Shown here piece after piece: positions 10,995 to 20,940 of a DNA stretch of 64,000 nucleotides. The notes under the pieces were generated by a model. That model was not told where the DNA came from and made no database searches. It saw only the letters and a list, made by a program, of their open reading frames with translations. Each line of letters opens with the position of its first letter. Position 1 is the stretch's first letter. The translations under genes and the position numbers were made by a program. The DNA is from Prorocentrum cordatum. Its lineage: Eukaryota; Sar; Dinophyceae; Prorocentrales; Prorocentraceae. The stretch lies in the NCBI GenBank assembly GCA_963575745.1, contig CAUYUJ010015831.1, positions 72,501-136,500 of the forward strand, given 5' to 3'.

Positions 10995-11735
10995 AGAGGG
11001 ATGGAGCAAACAGACACTGGCGGGTGGGCAGGCGGACGAGATGGACGCAAAGGCACAGAAAAGGGCAGTCCCAATTTATCGTATCGGGATCGTCGGTAGT
11101 GGTGTCGGCAGCAAGTTATCTCACCGTAGGCTTTTCGGTCGAGGGTCACGGCGGGGACACCTGGAGGGCCCAGTGTCGCATAGGAGTTGGCGGCGCGAGC
11201 AAATAGACCCTGTGCGGGACTATGCCATCTCTTTCCGTTTCTGCTCCTGGTGCTTATGGTATTTTGGGTCGCATGGATACGACGAGGGAAGTGGCGGCGA
11301 AACCTGCCGCCTGTCTGGCCCAACACGCTCGCACCTTCTTCTTCTTCTTCTTCTTCTTCTTCTTGTTCTCTTCTCATTGCTCTTCCGCATCCTCCTTTTG
11401 CTTCTCCTCCTCCTGCTTCCTATGTTCCATCTCCATACATCCACCTCTCCCCTCTTCAGGTACCACGGGGCGAACGATGGCCGCAGTGCTATACACTGTA
11501 CAGATGTACATAACAGATAGGAAGCAACGTGCAGCAGCAGTCACAGACTAATCATTAAGCGATGGCGTGCAGGAACACAAGGTGGGCCGCAAGGGCCGCA
11601 AGGGCAACCATCTACACATATTGCGAAGGCCTTACGGCCGGTGCCGCCGACCCTGTTCGCAATGCGCAGCAAGAGGCACGGGCTGTGGGATGGTTTTGGG
11701 GAACGGGGAGAAGGACGAGAAGGTGGGGGAGGGAG
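10995..11735. other. Unassigned region with (CTT)n
   Basis: Contains (CTT)n at about 11335-11364. Short + frames include a hydrophobic run followed by basic residues (about 11222-11310), but no start, splice or codon-bias evidence supports a gene. Confidence 0.3.
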
Positions 11736-11739
11736 GTGT

Positions 11740-12081
11740 CGTATCTGACCCGGGACTTCCCCGGGACTCCCCTGGGACCCCCCCCGGAACCCCCCTCCCC
11801 CCCTCGTCGGGGAAGGGAAAGGGAAGGGGCTTCCCTTCGACTCAATTACGACGTTGCTCCGTCGGGGAAGGGAAAGGGAAGGGGCTTCCCTTCGACTCAA
11901 TTACGACGTTGCTCAAGGTCGGTACGGGGGGGGGCGTCGTATCTGACCCGGGGGAGGGGTCGCTACCCCCCCCCGCTACCCCCCCCCCCTCCCGGCGGGG
12001 GAGGGATCAAAGGGAAGGGGCTTCCCTTCGACTCAATTACGAGGTTGCTCAAGGTCGGCTTGGCTGGAGGAGTCCCAGGGG
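11740..12081 (+). repeat. F4 tandem repeat (~120 bp), array 1
   Basis: Units contain GACGTTGCTCAAGGTCGGTA, GTCGTATCTGACCCGGG, poly-C, then GGGAAGGGGCTTCCCTTCGA. At least three partial units occur before the second gap. The last is followed by GCTCAAGGTCGGCTTGGCT, as at the end of the second F4 array at 47.7 kb. GGGAAGGGGCTTCCC is itself a near-palindrome. Confidence 0.9.
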
Positions 12082-12181
12082 NNNNNNNNNNNNNNNNNNN
12101 NNNNNNNNNNNNNNNNNNNNNNNNNNNNNNNNNNNNNNNNNNNNNNNNNNNNNNNNNNNNNNNNNNNNNNNNNNNNNNNNN
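12082..12181. other. Assembly gap (100 N)
   Basis: Exactly 100 N, directly after the F4 array, which probably caused the break. Confidence 0.99.
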
Positions 12182-12568
12182 TCGCTTCCCCCGCACCCTC
12201 ATTCACCCACGTAACTCATCCTCCCCACCATCCTCTCCATCCCTCCACCCTCCTCGTCCTCTTCGATCGTCCTCTTCCTCCGGCTGCAAATCTCCTCCCC
12301 TCTTTCTCCTCATCCTATCCCTCCTTGTGCCCCGCCTGCCCCTCCCCCCCCCCTCCCCCCCCCCGTTGCTCCTCCTCCTCCTCCTCTCCTCCTCATGCTC
12401 CTCCTGCTCCTCCTCCTCCCTCCTCCTTCTCCTCCTCCTCCTCCTTCTCCTCCTTATCCTCCTCCTCCCTCCTCCTCCTCCTCCTTCTCCTCCTCCTCCT
12501 TCTCCTCCTTCTCCCCCTCCCCCCCCTCCTCCTCCTCCTTCTCCTCTTCTCCTCCTCGCGCCTCCCAG
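12182..12568 (+). repeat. (CTC)n/(TCC)n pyrimidine tract
   Basis: Pyrimidine trinucleotide repeats that end at the acceptor of the exon beginning at 12569. Such tracts precede several acceptors in this window and so probably act as polypyrimidine tracts. Confidence 0.85.
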
Positions 12569-13072
12569 GTCGGCATCAGCGCTCGCCCGAAGTTCAGCAG
12601 CGACGGCATCGGCTGGGAGGTGTGGGTGTTCAAGAGTGGCTCGGACAGTGGACAGAAGTGGTCAATGACGAGCAAAGCTGGGGCCACTCTCGAGGCCACC
12701 ATCCAGCGAGCCAACGACACGTTGGAGAAGCTCGCGGCCGCAGCCGCCGCCAAGGAGAGCGTGGCCGAGGCTGTGGAGGGCGCGGCGGCCGAGACCAAGG
12801 AGGGCGAGGCGGCCGAGGCCAAGGAGGGCGCGGCCGAGGCTATGGAGGGCGCGGCCGAGGCTATGGAGGGCGCGGCCGAGGCCAAGGAGGGCGCCGCCGA
12901 GGCCAAGGAGGGCGCGGCAGAGGCCAAGGAGGACGCGGCCGACGCCAAGGAGGGCGCGACCGAGCCCGACGCTGAGGAGGGCGAGCCAGCCGGCGATCAG
13001 GGCGGCGAGGATGAGGAGGAAAAGTCCAACGACGACGGCTCGGACGGCGAGCAGGACAAGGACTCAATGGGG
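12569..13072 (+). CDS. Exon encoding an Ala/Glu/Lys-rich repeat protein
   Basis: The acceptor CCTCCCAG precedes 12569, and the 504-base exon is an exact multiple of three (168 codons, phase 0). It opens with VGISARPKFSSDGIGWEVWV, then TLEATIQRANDTLEKLAA, then about 12 copies of a 5-7-residue unit of the type AAEAKEG (about residues 55-130), and an acidic tail. The repeat should form a charged alanine-rich helix. The end is placed at a GC donor (GGG|GCGAAC), a class known in dinoflagellates. A possible next exon follows the acceptor CTCCCAG at 13222-13224. No family is recognised and the first exon is not seen, since the gap lies upstream. Confidence 0.6.
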
Positions 13073-13079
13073 GCGAACC

Positions 13080-14160
13080 CCCTCCTCATCCTCCTCCTTT
13101 TCTCCCCCTCCTCCTCCTCCTCCTCCTCCTCCTCCTCCTCTCCTCCTCCTCCTTTTCCTTCTCCTCCTCCCCCTTTTCCTCTTCCTCCTCCTCCTCCTTC
13201 TCCTCCTCCTCCTCCAACTCCCAGGATGTCCAGAATAGTTTCCAAAGAAAGGCATCCCAGAGGCCTCTAATCCACGCGAGCGGGGGCATGAGGCATGAGG
13301 AAAGAGCACGGAGGGGAAGAAGGAGGAATATGAGGAGGAGAAGGAGGAGGAGGAGGAGAAGGAGGAGGAGGAGAGGAGTGGGAGAAGGCCGAGGAGAAAA
13401 AGGAGGAGGACGACAACGACAAGGGCGAGCAGGCTGAGGAGGAGTAGGAGGGAGACAGAAGAAGGCGAAGGAGGAGCAGGGGAAGGAAGAGGAGGAGGGG
13501 GGGGATGAGGAGGAGAAGGAGGAGGAGGAGGAGGAGGAGGAGGAGGAGGAGAAGGAGGAGTCCAGAGCCTTTGGACGGCCCGCGGGCGCCTGATGGCGGT
13601 CTCGGGGGTCCAAGGGCGGAGGGTCGACGTGTCAGTTCGAACGCCTCCCCCTCCTCCTCGTCGCCCTTCTCCTCCTCTCCTTTCTTCCTCCTGATCCCCC
13701 CCCCTCCACCTCTTGGAGCTGGGGGCCCGCGGGGGACGGCCGCCGCGGTTCCAACCCAGGAGCCGAAGCTGAAGCGGAGCCGGACCGAGGCGACTGAGTG
13801 AGCCAGTGAGCATAGTGAGCTGTCGCGCCCCCGGCTGCCCCCGACTGGAGCATAGTGAGCTGTCGCGCCCGCTGTGGAGCCCCAGTGCGTCAAGGCTGAT
13901 CCCCTCTAAAGAGCCAGAACCCGACCAGCCGTCAATTGGTCGCGAGACCTTGTTCCTTATCCAAGGCCTCCGCCGTGATTCAATTCCCCCCTAGCCTTCT
14001 CCTCCTCCTCCTCCTCCTCCTCCTCTTCCTCCTCCTCCTCCTATCGGTCCTCCCCCATTCCCCCTCCTCGCCCACCCGCCCCCCTTGCACCCCTACTCGT
14101 CCTCGTCCTCGTCCTCCTCCTCCTCCCTCCCCTCCTCCTCCTAGTCCTCCTCATGCTTTG
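13080..14160. repeat. Pyrimidine then purine trinucleotide tracts around short unique segments
   Basis: (CTC)n at 13080-13215 is followed by (GGA)n at 13315-13560, so the two are inverted relative to each other, and then (TCC)n at 13990-14160. Unique segments at 13225-13300 and 13560-13980 lack a confident gene. The segment at 13800-13870 contains a 16-bp direct repeat (AGCATAGTGAGCTGTC twice). Confidence 0.6.
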
Positions 14161-14265
14161 GCCCCCTGCGGAAATTCCCGCCCGCCCACCGGCCACGCGG
14201 GGTAGCCGCGGAGGTCGGGCCGTGATGCCTGCGCGGGGGGGCTATCACAGCACGTGGAAGGACAT

Positions 14266-14430
14266 TCATGGACATGGAGGGGCTTGGAGGGACATGGAGG
14301 GACGCAGGAGGACATGGAGGGACATGGGGGGACACGGGAGGACATGGAGGGACATGCAGGGACATAGGGGGACATGGAGGGACGTAGAGGGGCACGGGAA
14401 GACATCGAATGCCATAGAGGGACATGGGGG
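14266..14430 (+). repeat. 12-bp minisatellite (GGGACATGGAGG)n
   Basis: About 13 degenerate units. It is related in sequence style to the GGACA-containing satellites at 26.5-26.8 kb (inverted) and 28.9-29.9 kb. Confidence 0.9.
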
Positions 14431-14611
14431 ATCCGTTGTGCTCTGACAGGTGACCCCAAGGGGCACGAAGATCATCGCACTTCGCGCGTCGCGGCCTGGG
14501 CCCAGGGGGTCGGCGAGGGCGCGAAGGTAACCGCGCCTCGCGCATCGCGGGGATGCGCGAAGTAAGGAGGTGCGGAGGGGCCAGATGTATGCCTTTGCAT
14601 GGGCACGGGGA

Positions 14612-14630
14612 CGTAGACGGTTGGCTCAAG
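14612..14630 (+). other. Relict spliced-leader sequence (degenerate)
   Basis: CGTAG, four bases, then TTGGCTCAAG: the first five and last ten bases of the 20-nt SL core are kept, with a 5-base centre shortened to four. It ends 23 bases before the ATG of the methyltransferase gene. A bare 10-base match is expected by chance about 0.1 times in this window counting both strands, and the position next to a start codon makes chance less likely. Confidence 0.55.
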
Positions 14631-14653
14631 CCGAAAGATCCACGAATTCCGGT

Positions 14654-16796
14654 ATGAGCCCAATCAAATTCAGAATCGCCACTGATTGCTCTGGAACTGA
14701 TGCCCCTCTTTTCGCTGTTCGTTCAGCTACTGCCGTTCGAGACGGACGTGTTATAGTGTCACACCGCTGGAGTAGCGACACGTGCCCGTCAGCGAAACAG
14801 TTTATCTTGAGGAACCACAAACCCAAGGTGTGGTTCGATGATGCGTGCGAGCGGGACGAGCGATGTTTGAGCAAAGTCGATTGCCTCGCAGTGGGACTTC
14901 CTTGTCAGCCATTCTCTGCAATGGGGCTTCGTAGGGGGTTCAATGATAAACGGATGCGCGTGTACAAGTCTTTCCTCCGCACCCTCCAGCACGGTAGAAT
15001 ACGATCTTTTATATATTATGGCCTTCGGCTCATTCCGCCAGCGTGCCTGGGTTGCGGGTCAGAGCCCTCCGAGATGCTTCTTGGGGTCTCGTCGGAAAGA
15101 TCTCGGGGGCATCTGGGTTGCAGTTGTAGTGCTTGTTGGGAGTTTCTTAGGTGCCTCCTTGGGTGCCTCTGTGGAGCCTCTTGGGGCTTCTTGGAGGGCC
15201 GTTTGGGGCCTTGTCTTGTGGGCCTCTTGGGCCGTTTTGGAGCCCTCTTGGGGGCCGCGTGGGTCGCCTCGGGGGGCCTCTGGTGCCGTCTTGGAGCGTC
15301 GGGGAGCCGAAGAACTCCCAAATCCTTCAAACACCTACAGCAACTCAATGAATTGTACTTCTTGGGGCCATCTTGGGAGGCCTCGTGCGGGCCTCTTTTG
15401 GGCCGTCAGGCGGCCATCTTGGGCGTCCTGGAACGATCCCTCGGCGACTCTGGGCCCTCTTGGACCGTCATGGGGGCCCTTTCGGGGCCCTCTTGGATGG
15501 CCTTGGGGCCCGAAAGAGTCACGCGACAAGACGCGACAGGCCACTCCGCGCAGGGGCACGGTGGCGGATTTGAGAATGTCAAGGGCCTGACGACGCACCG
15601 CTGGGGCAGAACAATTCGAAAGATCGCCAGGGATATCTCTCGTTGCGGGTTCCGCGCGCGAGCTCGAGTGTATAGGGCCTCGGACTTCGGCTTGCCTCAG
15701 TCGAGACCGAGGATATACATTAGGGAGCCCAAACACACACATTGATGCCGATGCTCTTCGAGGACCATGGGGTGATATTGAATCAGAGTGAGAGGGGGGC
15801 GGGGCATGAGTATCGGTATAGTTGTGCGTTGGGGTCCCTGAGACATTGTTGGGATCCGGCGCTCGGAGAAGCAACGACCAGCGTTGCCCAGGCCACCGCG
15901 ACCCCCTGTTGTGCCTGTTTCTGCTCTTCTTGACTCCTTTAAGGGACCTCGAGGTGCGACGCCCACGCCGGACCCAAACTCCCACGCCTGCTCCAATCTC
16001 CGAAGGGTCAAGCGGGCTCTGAGGGAGCAAGGGCGGCACCCTTCTAAGGAGACTTTTGTAGTTGACTGTGATATACTGGCTGCCGCCGCCCCGACCCAAA
16101 AGTTCCGTGCTGTTTTGATTATAAATTGCTCATGCGTCCGGCCTCCTGGTAAACATCACACGCTTGAAGTCTGCGTTGCTGGCCATCTCTAGTTCAACCG
16201 GTTCCAAACAATATAGCGTAGCGTACAACTAGCCTCGGGTGAATAACAACTTTGGTTTCGGAGAGGTACCCTCACGTTCTTGGCCGTTAGACCCCCTCTC
16301 CTCCGGGGCGCTCCTAGTTGGCACCTCCATGGGGCCCTTGGCCTTCGGCGAGGGGGTTCGTTTTCTTGATGCACATTCTTGTGACTACGTTTCAATTGTA
16401 TTTTGGGATGGACGCCCCGAGATCGTGCTAGATGATTGCCTCGCGAGCTCTGGTGCGCTAACTTCGAACTTGCGATAATTTGTGTTATCATCGCGAGATT
16501 GAGGTGAGAGTGCGCCGGCGGTTTCGTCTTGGAGGTACCTCCAAGTATTCCACGAGTTTTCTCCCACATTGACCCGTCGCCGCGCGGCGGGTTTCTGGGT
16601 CACCAGTCACAGACGGAGAATGACCCCCGCTGAGTTATTTCGCCTGCAGGGGTTTGATCCCAGCTGCGTGGCCCCGCTGGACTCGGCACTTGCGATGGGC
16701 AAGCTCGCTGGGAATTCCATGGCCATCCCAGTTCTGGTGCACATCTTTAATGCGCTCATTCCTAAATTGTTTCCCGAGCTGGAGCAAGCATCTTGA
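14654..16796 (+). CDS. C5 cytosine-specific DNA methyltransferase, interrupted gene
   Basis: Transfers a methyl group from S-adenosylmethionine to carbon 5 of cytosine in DNA. First coding block 14654-~14993: motif I (ATDCSGTDAPLFAV) and motif IV with the catalytic cysteine (GLPCQPFSAMG). Second block 15554-~15735: motif VI (ENV in FENVKGL) and motif VIII (GLPQSRPRIYI). Third block 15892-~16069: SALLDSFKG to HPSKETFVVDCD, the usual target-recognition region. Fourth block ~16535-16796: motif IX (RRMTPAELFRLQGFD) and motif X (GNSMAIPV), then the stop. The order and the residues kept are those of a complete, single-domain enzyme of about 300-400 residues. Exact splice sites are uncertain, and the residues that usually precede ENV are missing where an F6 element sits. 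The start follows a decayed SL. Dinoflagellate methyltransferases are known to have been captured by retrotransposons; no reverse transcriptase adjoins this one. Confidence 0.85.
15055..15553 (+). repeat. F6 element inside the methyltransferase gene
   Basis: Degenerate GGCCTCTTGGG/GCCGTCTTGG units fill the interval between motif IV and motif VI. The block ends in ACTCCGCGCAG and is followed by GGGGCACGGTGGCGG. The F6 block ending near 34105 has ACTCCGTGCAG and the same GGGGCACGGTGGCGG. A shared 3' end next to a good AG|G acceptor suggests a mobile, intron-like element. Confidence 0.6.
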
Positions 16797-16799
16797 GGT

Positions 16800-16995
16800 C
16801 CTGGATTTTCGCCCAATAGGCCCCAAGAAGACCCCAATAAGGCCCCAATAGGACCCCACGATCCCCCAATAAGGCCCTCCAATAAGGCCCCAAGAAGACC
16901 CCAATAAGGCCCACCAATAAGGTCCCTTAAAAATTCTCTGACGGCGCTGACCCCCAATAAGGCCCCAAGAGGACCCCAATAAGAGGCCCCATCCA
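16800..16995 (+). repeat. CCCCAATAAGGCCCCAAGA minisatellite
   Basis: Units of about 14-16 bp (AAGACCCCAATAAGGCCC) directly downstream of the methyltransferase stop. It is similar in style to inverted F6. Confidence 0.7.
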
Positions 16996-17213
16996 CGACG
17001 ACGGCGGCAAGATGCAGCGCCCTGGGTCACTCTCCTGGCAGTGATGGCTGACTTTTTGGGTGACAGCAGGGCCGCCACAGGCTCGGCTTTCAAATCCTGC
17101 CCAGGGCAGGTTCATATGTCGCCAGGCAGGTGCAGGCCGGCCAGGTCCCTTGGGATTGCAGCGTGGCTGGCCCTTGGGCACCTTAAGTGCTGGCCTGCAT
17201 CCAGCCAGTTTTG

Positions 17214-17411
17214 CTGCATGCAGCTCGTGCATGTTCGAGCTGGTCCACGTGTGGGTCGGCACGGCCCTCTTCTTCAGTGGCCACCTGGGCTCGCTGGGCC
17301 ACCTGGAGGTCGGCCACGCCCCGCCGCCGCTGGGCGTGCTGTGCGTGGAGTGCCGCGCCCTGGCAGGCTTCGTGCGCGTGAGCACGGGCCGCTCGGCCGC
17401 TTTGCCAGGTT
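17214..17411 (+). CDS. Candidate exon of unknown gene
   Basis: One + frame has a strong run of C/G-ending codons over about 17230-17405 (HVWVGTALFFSGHLGSLGHL, then VLCVECRALAGFVRV). The other frames do not. It is mildly hydrophobic with paired cysteines. Boundaries are approximate: an AG acceptor lies near 17214, and the region runs into CCAG|GTTCG near 17411. Function is not recognised. Confidence 0.4.
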
Positions 17412-17898
17412 CGATTGGCCCTCCCCCCCCCGCCTCGGCGCATGCAACGCGGTTCCTGGCCCTGTGGGCTCCGTGGTGTACGCGCTGGGGTGGGGGGCGG
17501 GGGGGCTAGTGGGCCCTCCGCCCGCCGCCGCGGGCCGACCCAACCGCCTCTCGGCAAGCACCTCCTCCTTTTCCTTCTCCTCCTCCTCCTCCTTCTCCTC
17601 CTCCCCCCCCCCCCTCTTTGTCACAGAGGCGAACGCCCGAGGGCGCCCGACGCCCAACCCGACGCCCAGATTGGGCGCCCAGCTCGACCGACCAGCGCCC
17701 GCGGCACGCGCGCCCTCCCCTCCATCATCCAACTCACCACCGTCGTCAGAAACGTCACCATCAAACTCATTATACTTATCCCCCTTGCGTGTACTTGTTC
17801 TTCCCATCCCCTGGCGGCCGCGCAGCCATCTCGCCTGAAGCAGTTGCCCACCCCCCCGCCCCGACATTGGAGCATAGCTTCTAGATCCGTCGGTCGGA

Positions 17899-18168
17899 AT
17901 GGTGGGGAGCAGCCTTTCAGGCGGCGATTCGTCGCAGGGGTGGCGCTATTCCGAGTCGAAGAAGCGTTTCAAGAAGTGGTGGCCCGCGAGCTACCCCGAC
18001 CTCTACACATTGCCCGATGGGACAAAGTACCCCGTCATCTGGCGCTGCACTGGTGTGAAGCGTGCTGGTGCTACGTTCGAGGAGGAGTGGGAGTGGGAAT
18101 GGAATCCAGGGCCAGGATTGCGGTCCGTCGCCGAGGTCGAGGCTCTCTTTCCCAAGCCCAGCTCGTGA
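17899..18168 (+). CDS. Small hypothetical protein, 89 residues
   Basis: ATG at 17899 and stop at 18166-18168. The frame has strong C/G-ending codon use and a non-repetitive, Trp/Tyr-rich sequence (RYSESKKRFKKWWPASYPD, then DGTKYPVIWRC, then FEEEWEWEWNPGPG), ending in a polar tail. It could be a complete small gene or the last exon of one whose earlier part is at 17214-17411. A (CTC)n tract with poly-C lies at about 17565-17612. No domain is recognised. Confidence 0.55.
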   Translation: MVGSSLSGGDSSQGWRYSESKKRFKKWWPASYPDLYTLPDGTKYPVIWRCTGVKRAGATFEEEWEWEWNPGPGLRSVAEVEALFPKPSS

Positions 18169-18364
18169 GCTTGTTCTGACGTGGCTCGCCCCCCGCCGTT
18201 TTCCTCGATTCTTCACCATTGCCGCGCGCGATTGCATCTGCCTCGAGATATCTCGATGGGCGGTCGGGCGTAGCATTCTGATATGGCGTCCGCTATCGGG
18301 GGGGCGATGGAAACCATATGCTCGCCGGGAACTGAAGCGCGGTTAGGGGTTGGATGTGCGAGTT

Positions 18365-19095
18365 CTGGGCAGGGCCATCATCATTATCATCACCAGCAGC
18401 ATCAGCATCATGGCCATACTCGTGATCATCATCGTCAAGATCAGCATGTTTAGCACCGCCATCGCCTTCACCATCAGTATGACCACCACCATCATCATCA
18501 TCATCATCATCACATCACCATCAGCATCATCATCATCATGAACATCATCATCACCGTCGTCGCCATAGCTCACAATACGCACCCCCGCATGGTGGCCCCC
18601 TGGACGGCGGCGGGGGGGAGGAGGGAGGAGGAATGGGAAGGATGATGAGGGGCATGAGGAGGAGGAGGATGAGCAGGAGAAGGACGATGAGGATGACGGG
18701 GGAAGGAGCAGGAGGACGATGAGGAGGAGGGACATAGAGGAGGGGGGGTGAGAAGGAGGGAGCAGCCAGAGGTGGGCTTGGCCTTGGCCTTAGCTGCCGC
18801 CTCGGCCGCGGCCTAGGCGGGGCGAGGGAGGCGTAGGGAGAGAGGAGGGGTAGTAGGCGGAGGAGGAGGATGAGGAGGCGGAGGGGGAGCAGGATAAGGG
18901 GTTGCAAATGAGGAGGATAATCAGGACTATGATGATGAAATTGAAGATGAGGATGACGATGATGAGGACGATGATGAGCATGATGAGGAGGATGCAGCTG
19001 AGGAGGAGAAGAATGGTGATAAGGTGGAGTAGGATGAAGAGGATGGGGAGGACGAGGCTGCGGAGTAGGAGGAGGAACATGAGAATGAGGATGAG
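18365..19095. repeat. (ATC)n followed by inverted-style (GAT)n/(GGA)n tracts
   Basis: ATC/CAT trinucleotides at about 18375-18555, then GGA-rich purine sequence 18605-18740 and mixed GAT/GGA at 18855-19095. Open frames here are repeat artefacts. Confidence 0.85.
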
Positions 19096-19189
19096 TTTTT
19101 TGGGGGGTCTTGAGCGCCTCTTGAGGGCCTCTGGGGACTTCGGGGCTTTACCATTTTTTCAATCGCGCCGAGTCGGCGAAGGGTCGGCC

Positions 19190-19320
19190 GTCGGGTTCAG
19201 GCCGTCGGGGCTCGTATCGGGTAGGCCGTCGGGTTCAGGACGTCGGGGTAGGCCGTCGAGTACGCCGAGCGGATGGCCGTCGGGTAGGCCGTCGGGTAGG
19301 CCGAGCTGATGGCCGCCAGG
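19190..19320 (+). repeat. GGCCGTCGGG(TA/TTCA) minisatellite downstream of the 19.3-kb gene
   Basis: Repeats of GTCGGGTAGGCC/GTCGGGTTCAGG immediately 3' of the minus-strand gene's stop. The same motif recurs at 19965-20035 in its 5' region, so the coding block is framed by the same repeat on both sides. Confidence 0.85.
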
Positions 19321-19321
19321 C

Positions 19322-19966
19322 CTACTTCGGGTCCTCCGCGCCCTTGTCGACCTCCAGCCAGCTGGAAGCCGAGCCGCCTGCAGGATCTTCCTGCACAGAC
19401 GCCAGTGGCGAGACGGGGATCTTGATGTTCGAGCTGCCAGCGCTGGTCGAGTGCTCCATGACGTGGCACATCTTGTAGCCACTCTGCCAGCCGTCGTCGT
19501 AGCCGCTCTTGTAGCCGCACTCCCACCTGTCGTCGTAGTTGTAGGCCTTCGTGTAGTTGTCGGCCTTCGCGTAGTTGTCCATATCGTACTCGTGCTGGCG
19601 CTCGTTCACCTCGAAGTCGCACTCGCGCAGGCCGCTCTCGAGGTCCGCGTCGACGTAGAGGCCCCACTTCTCGTTCACGAACCACTCCTGGTCCAACTCG
19701 CCGTCCCAGGTCTTCGGGGGCCTGTTCGTCAGCTCGCATCGGTACAGCTTCACCTGGGTCTCGGGGACGTTGTTGCCCAGGATGTCCTGGATGAGCTCAG
19801 CCTTGCAGTCCTTGAGCTTAGGGAACTGCGGCCACGGGTCGTCGCCCGAGATCGGCACGTAGAGCGGCACCCACATGCCAAGGTGCGACAAGTAGAACCA
19901 GCACTTCATCCTCGTCTCCCTGTTGATCATAAGGTAGTGCACGCCGTGGTGCGGGCCAGTCGCCAT
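19322..19966 (-). CDS. Hypothetical protein, 214 residues, single exon
   Basis: ATG at 19966 on the minus strand and TAG at 19322-19324, with no intron needed and near-uniform C/G-ending codons. The N-terminal half is non-repetitive (HYLMINRETRMKCWFYLSHL, then VPLYVPISGDDPWPQF). Residues ~120-165 are Tyr/Asp/Asn-rich with short imperfect repeats (NYAKADNYTKAYNYDD, YKSGYDDGWQSGYK). No signal peptide or membrane span is evident and no family is recognised. A decayed SL lies 91 bases upstream, so the gene is probably a reinserted processed mRNA, which fits its lack of introns. The upstream segment is GTCGGG-type repeat and stays open in frame. Confidence 0.8.
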   Translation of the reverse strand: MATGPHHGVHYLMINRETRMKCWFYLSHLGMWVPLYVPISGDDPWPQFPKLKDCKAELIQDILGNNVPETQVKLYRCELTNRPPKTWDGELDQEWFVNEKWGLYVDADLESGLRECDFEVNERQHEYDMDNYAKADNYTKAYNYDDRWECGYKSGYDDGWQSGYKMCHVMEHSTSAGSSNIKIPVSPLASVQEDPAGGSASSWLEVDKGAEDPK

Positions 19967-20057
19967 CGGGTTCAGCGTCGGGTTGGGCGTCGGGATGGCC
20001 GTCGGGTTCGGCGTCGGGTTGGCCGTCGGCGACGGCGCGGGCGGTGGCGCCCGAAAA

Positions 20058-20071
20058 CTTGAGCCAGAATG
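20058..20071 (-). other. Relict spliced-leader 3' part
   Basis: Minus-strand CATTCTGGCTCAAG matches the last 14 bases of the dinoflagellate SL at 13 positions. It lies upstream of, and on the same strand as, the intronless gene at 19322-19966. Confidence 0.6.
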
Positions 20072-20079
20072 TCTGTATA

Positions 20080-20330
20080 CCGCGTGGGAGCCTCTTGGGG
20101 GCCTCTTGGGCAGTCTTAGGCCATCTTGGGGCCATCTTGAGCCGTCTTGGAGGCTTCGTGGACGAACTTGAAGGCATCTTGGACTCTCTCGCGGGCCATC
20201 TTGGGCCCCATCTTGGATTATCTTGGGTGGACCCGGAGGCCATCTTGGAGGCCATCTTGGGCCAACGTAGCCATCTTGGAGGCCATCTTGAGCCGCAGGA
20301 TCGCGACCCTCTGTTGCGGGCCGAGCGCCA
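20080..20330 (+). repeat. F6 low-complexity element
   Basis: GGCCATCTTGG(A/G)GGCCATCTTGG repeats directly upstream of the relict SL. Non-coding. Confidence 0.85.
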
Positions 20331-20334
20331 CGAC

Positions 20335-20935
20335 GGGCCAGAACGCGCCAGGGGGGCCATCGCTATAGTCTGAGCCCGAGCCATCCCCGACCCCCACCCC
20401 GCCCTCGCCACCCGCACGCCCCCCCCAGAAGCAGCTCCTTCAACGTTGAAACACAAAACATCCAGAAACCTTCTAAATTGCCAAGCATACTTATCCAGGA
20501 GTTTTCTAAATCTAAAGATCTCCTCGGGAGAAACCCGTGACCCATCCTAGCGGTGGCCCCCCTTGGCATTCTTCGCAGCGCGCCCCCCCCTTTCGGGGCC
20601 GCTGCTCGGGCACGAAACCGTTGGAAGATGTTGCAGCGATGAGGGCGCATGGGCGGGGCGGGGGGGAGGTGGGGGGGATGGGGGGGGGGGGGGGGAGACG
20701 GAAACCACACCGAACGTGTTTAACACGTTCCCCATACCACCCAATTATGGGGTCGGGGGCGGGGAGGAGAATGCGGAGGCTGAGGGGAGGGGGGGAGGAG
20801 GAGGAATAGGAGAAGAGGGAGGAGAAACTAAACACAGGGATGGGAACGAAGCTGGAAACGGACGCGCGCGCGCGCGTGGGCGGGGGTGGAGGCGGAGGGC
20901 CGACGAAAGGAGGGAAGTGTTTGCCCGCCCCCGCG
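20335..20935. other. Spacer with poly-G and GGA segments
   Basis: GC-rich and G-tract-rich (20655-20700, 20765-20830). No gene is supported between the F6 block and the last exon of the minus-strand proline-rich gene. Confidence 0.35.
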
Positions 20936-20940
20936 AACGT

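Noticed and set aside
11900-11925. GTTGCTCAAGGTCGGTA in F4 as a possible SL RNA gene (leader end followed by GT)
   Set aside because: Only TGCTCAAG matches; the rest of the leader and the Sm-type region are absent and the word is part of a satellite.
17862-17877. GACATTGGAGCATAG before the 17.9-kb gene as an SL relict
   Set aside because: Too few matching bases after gaps.
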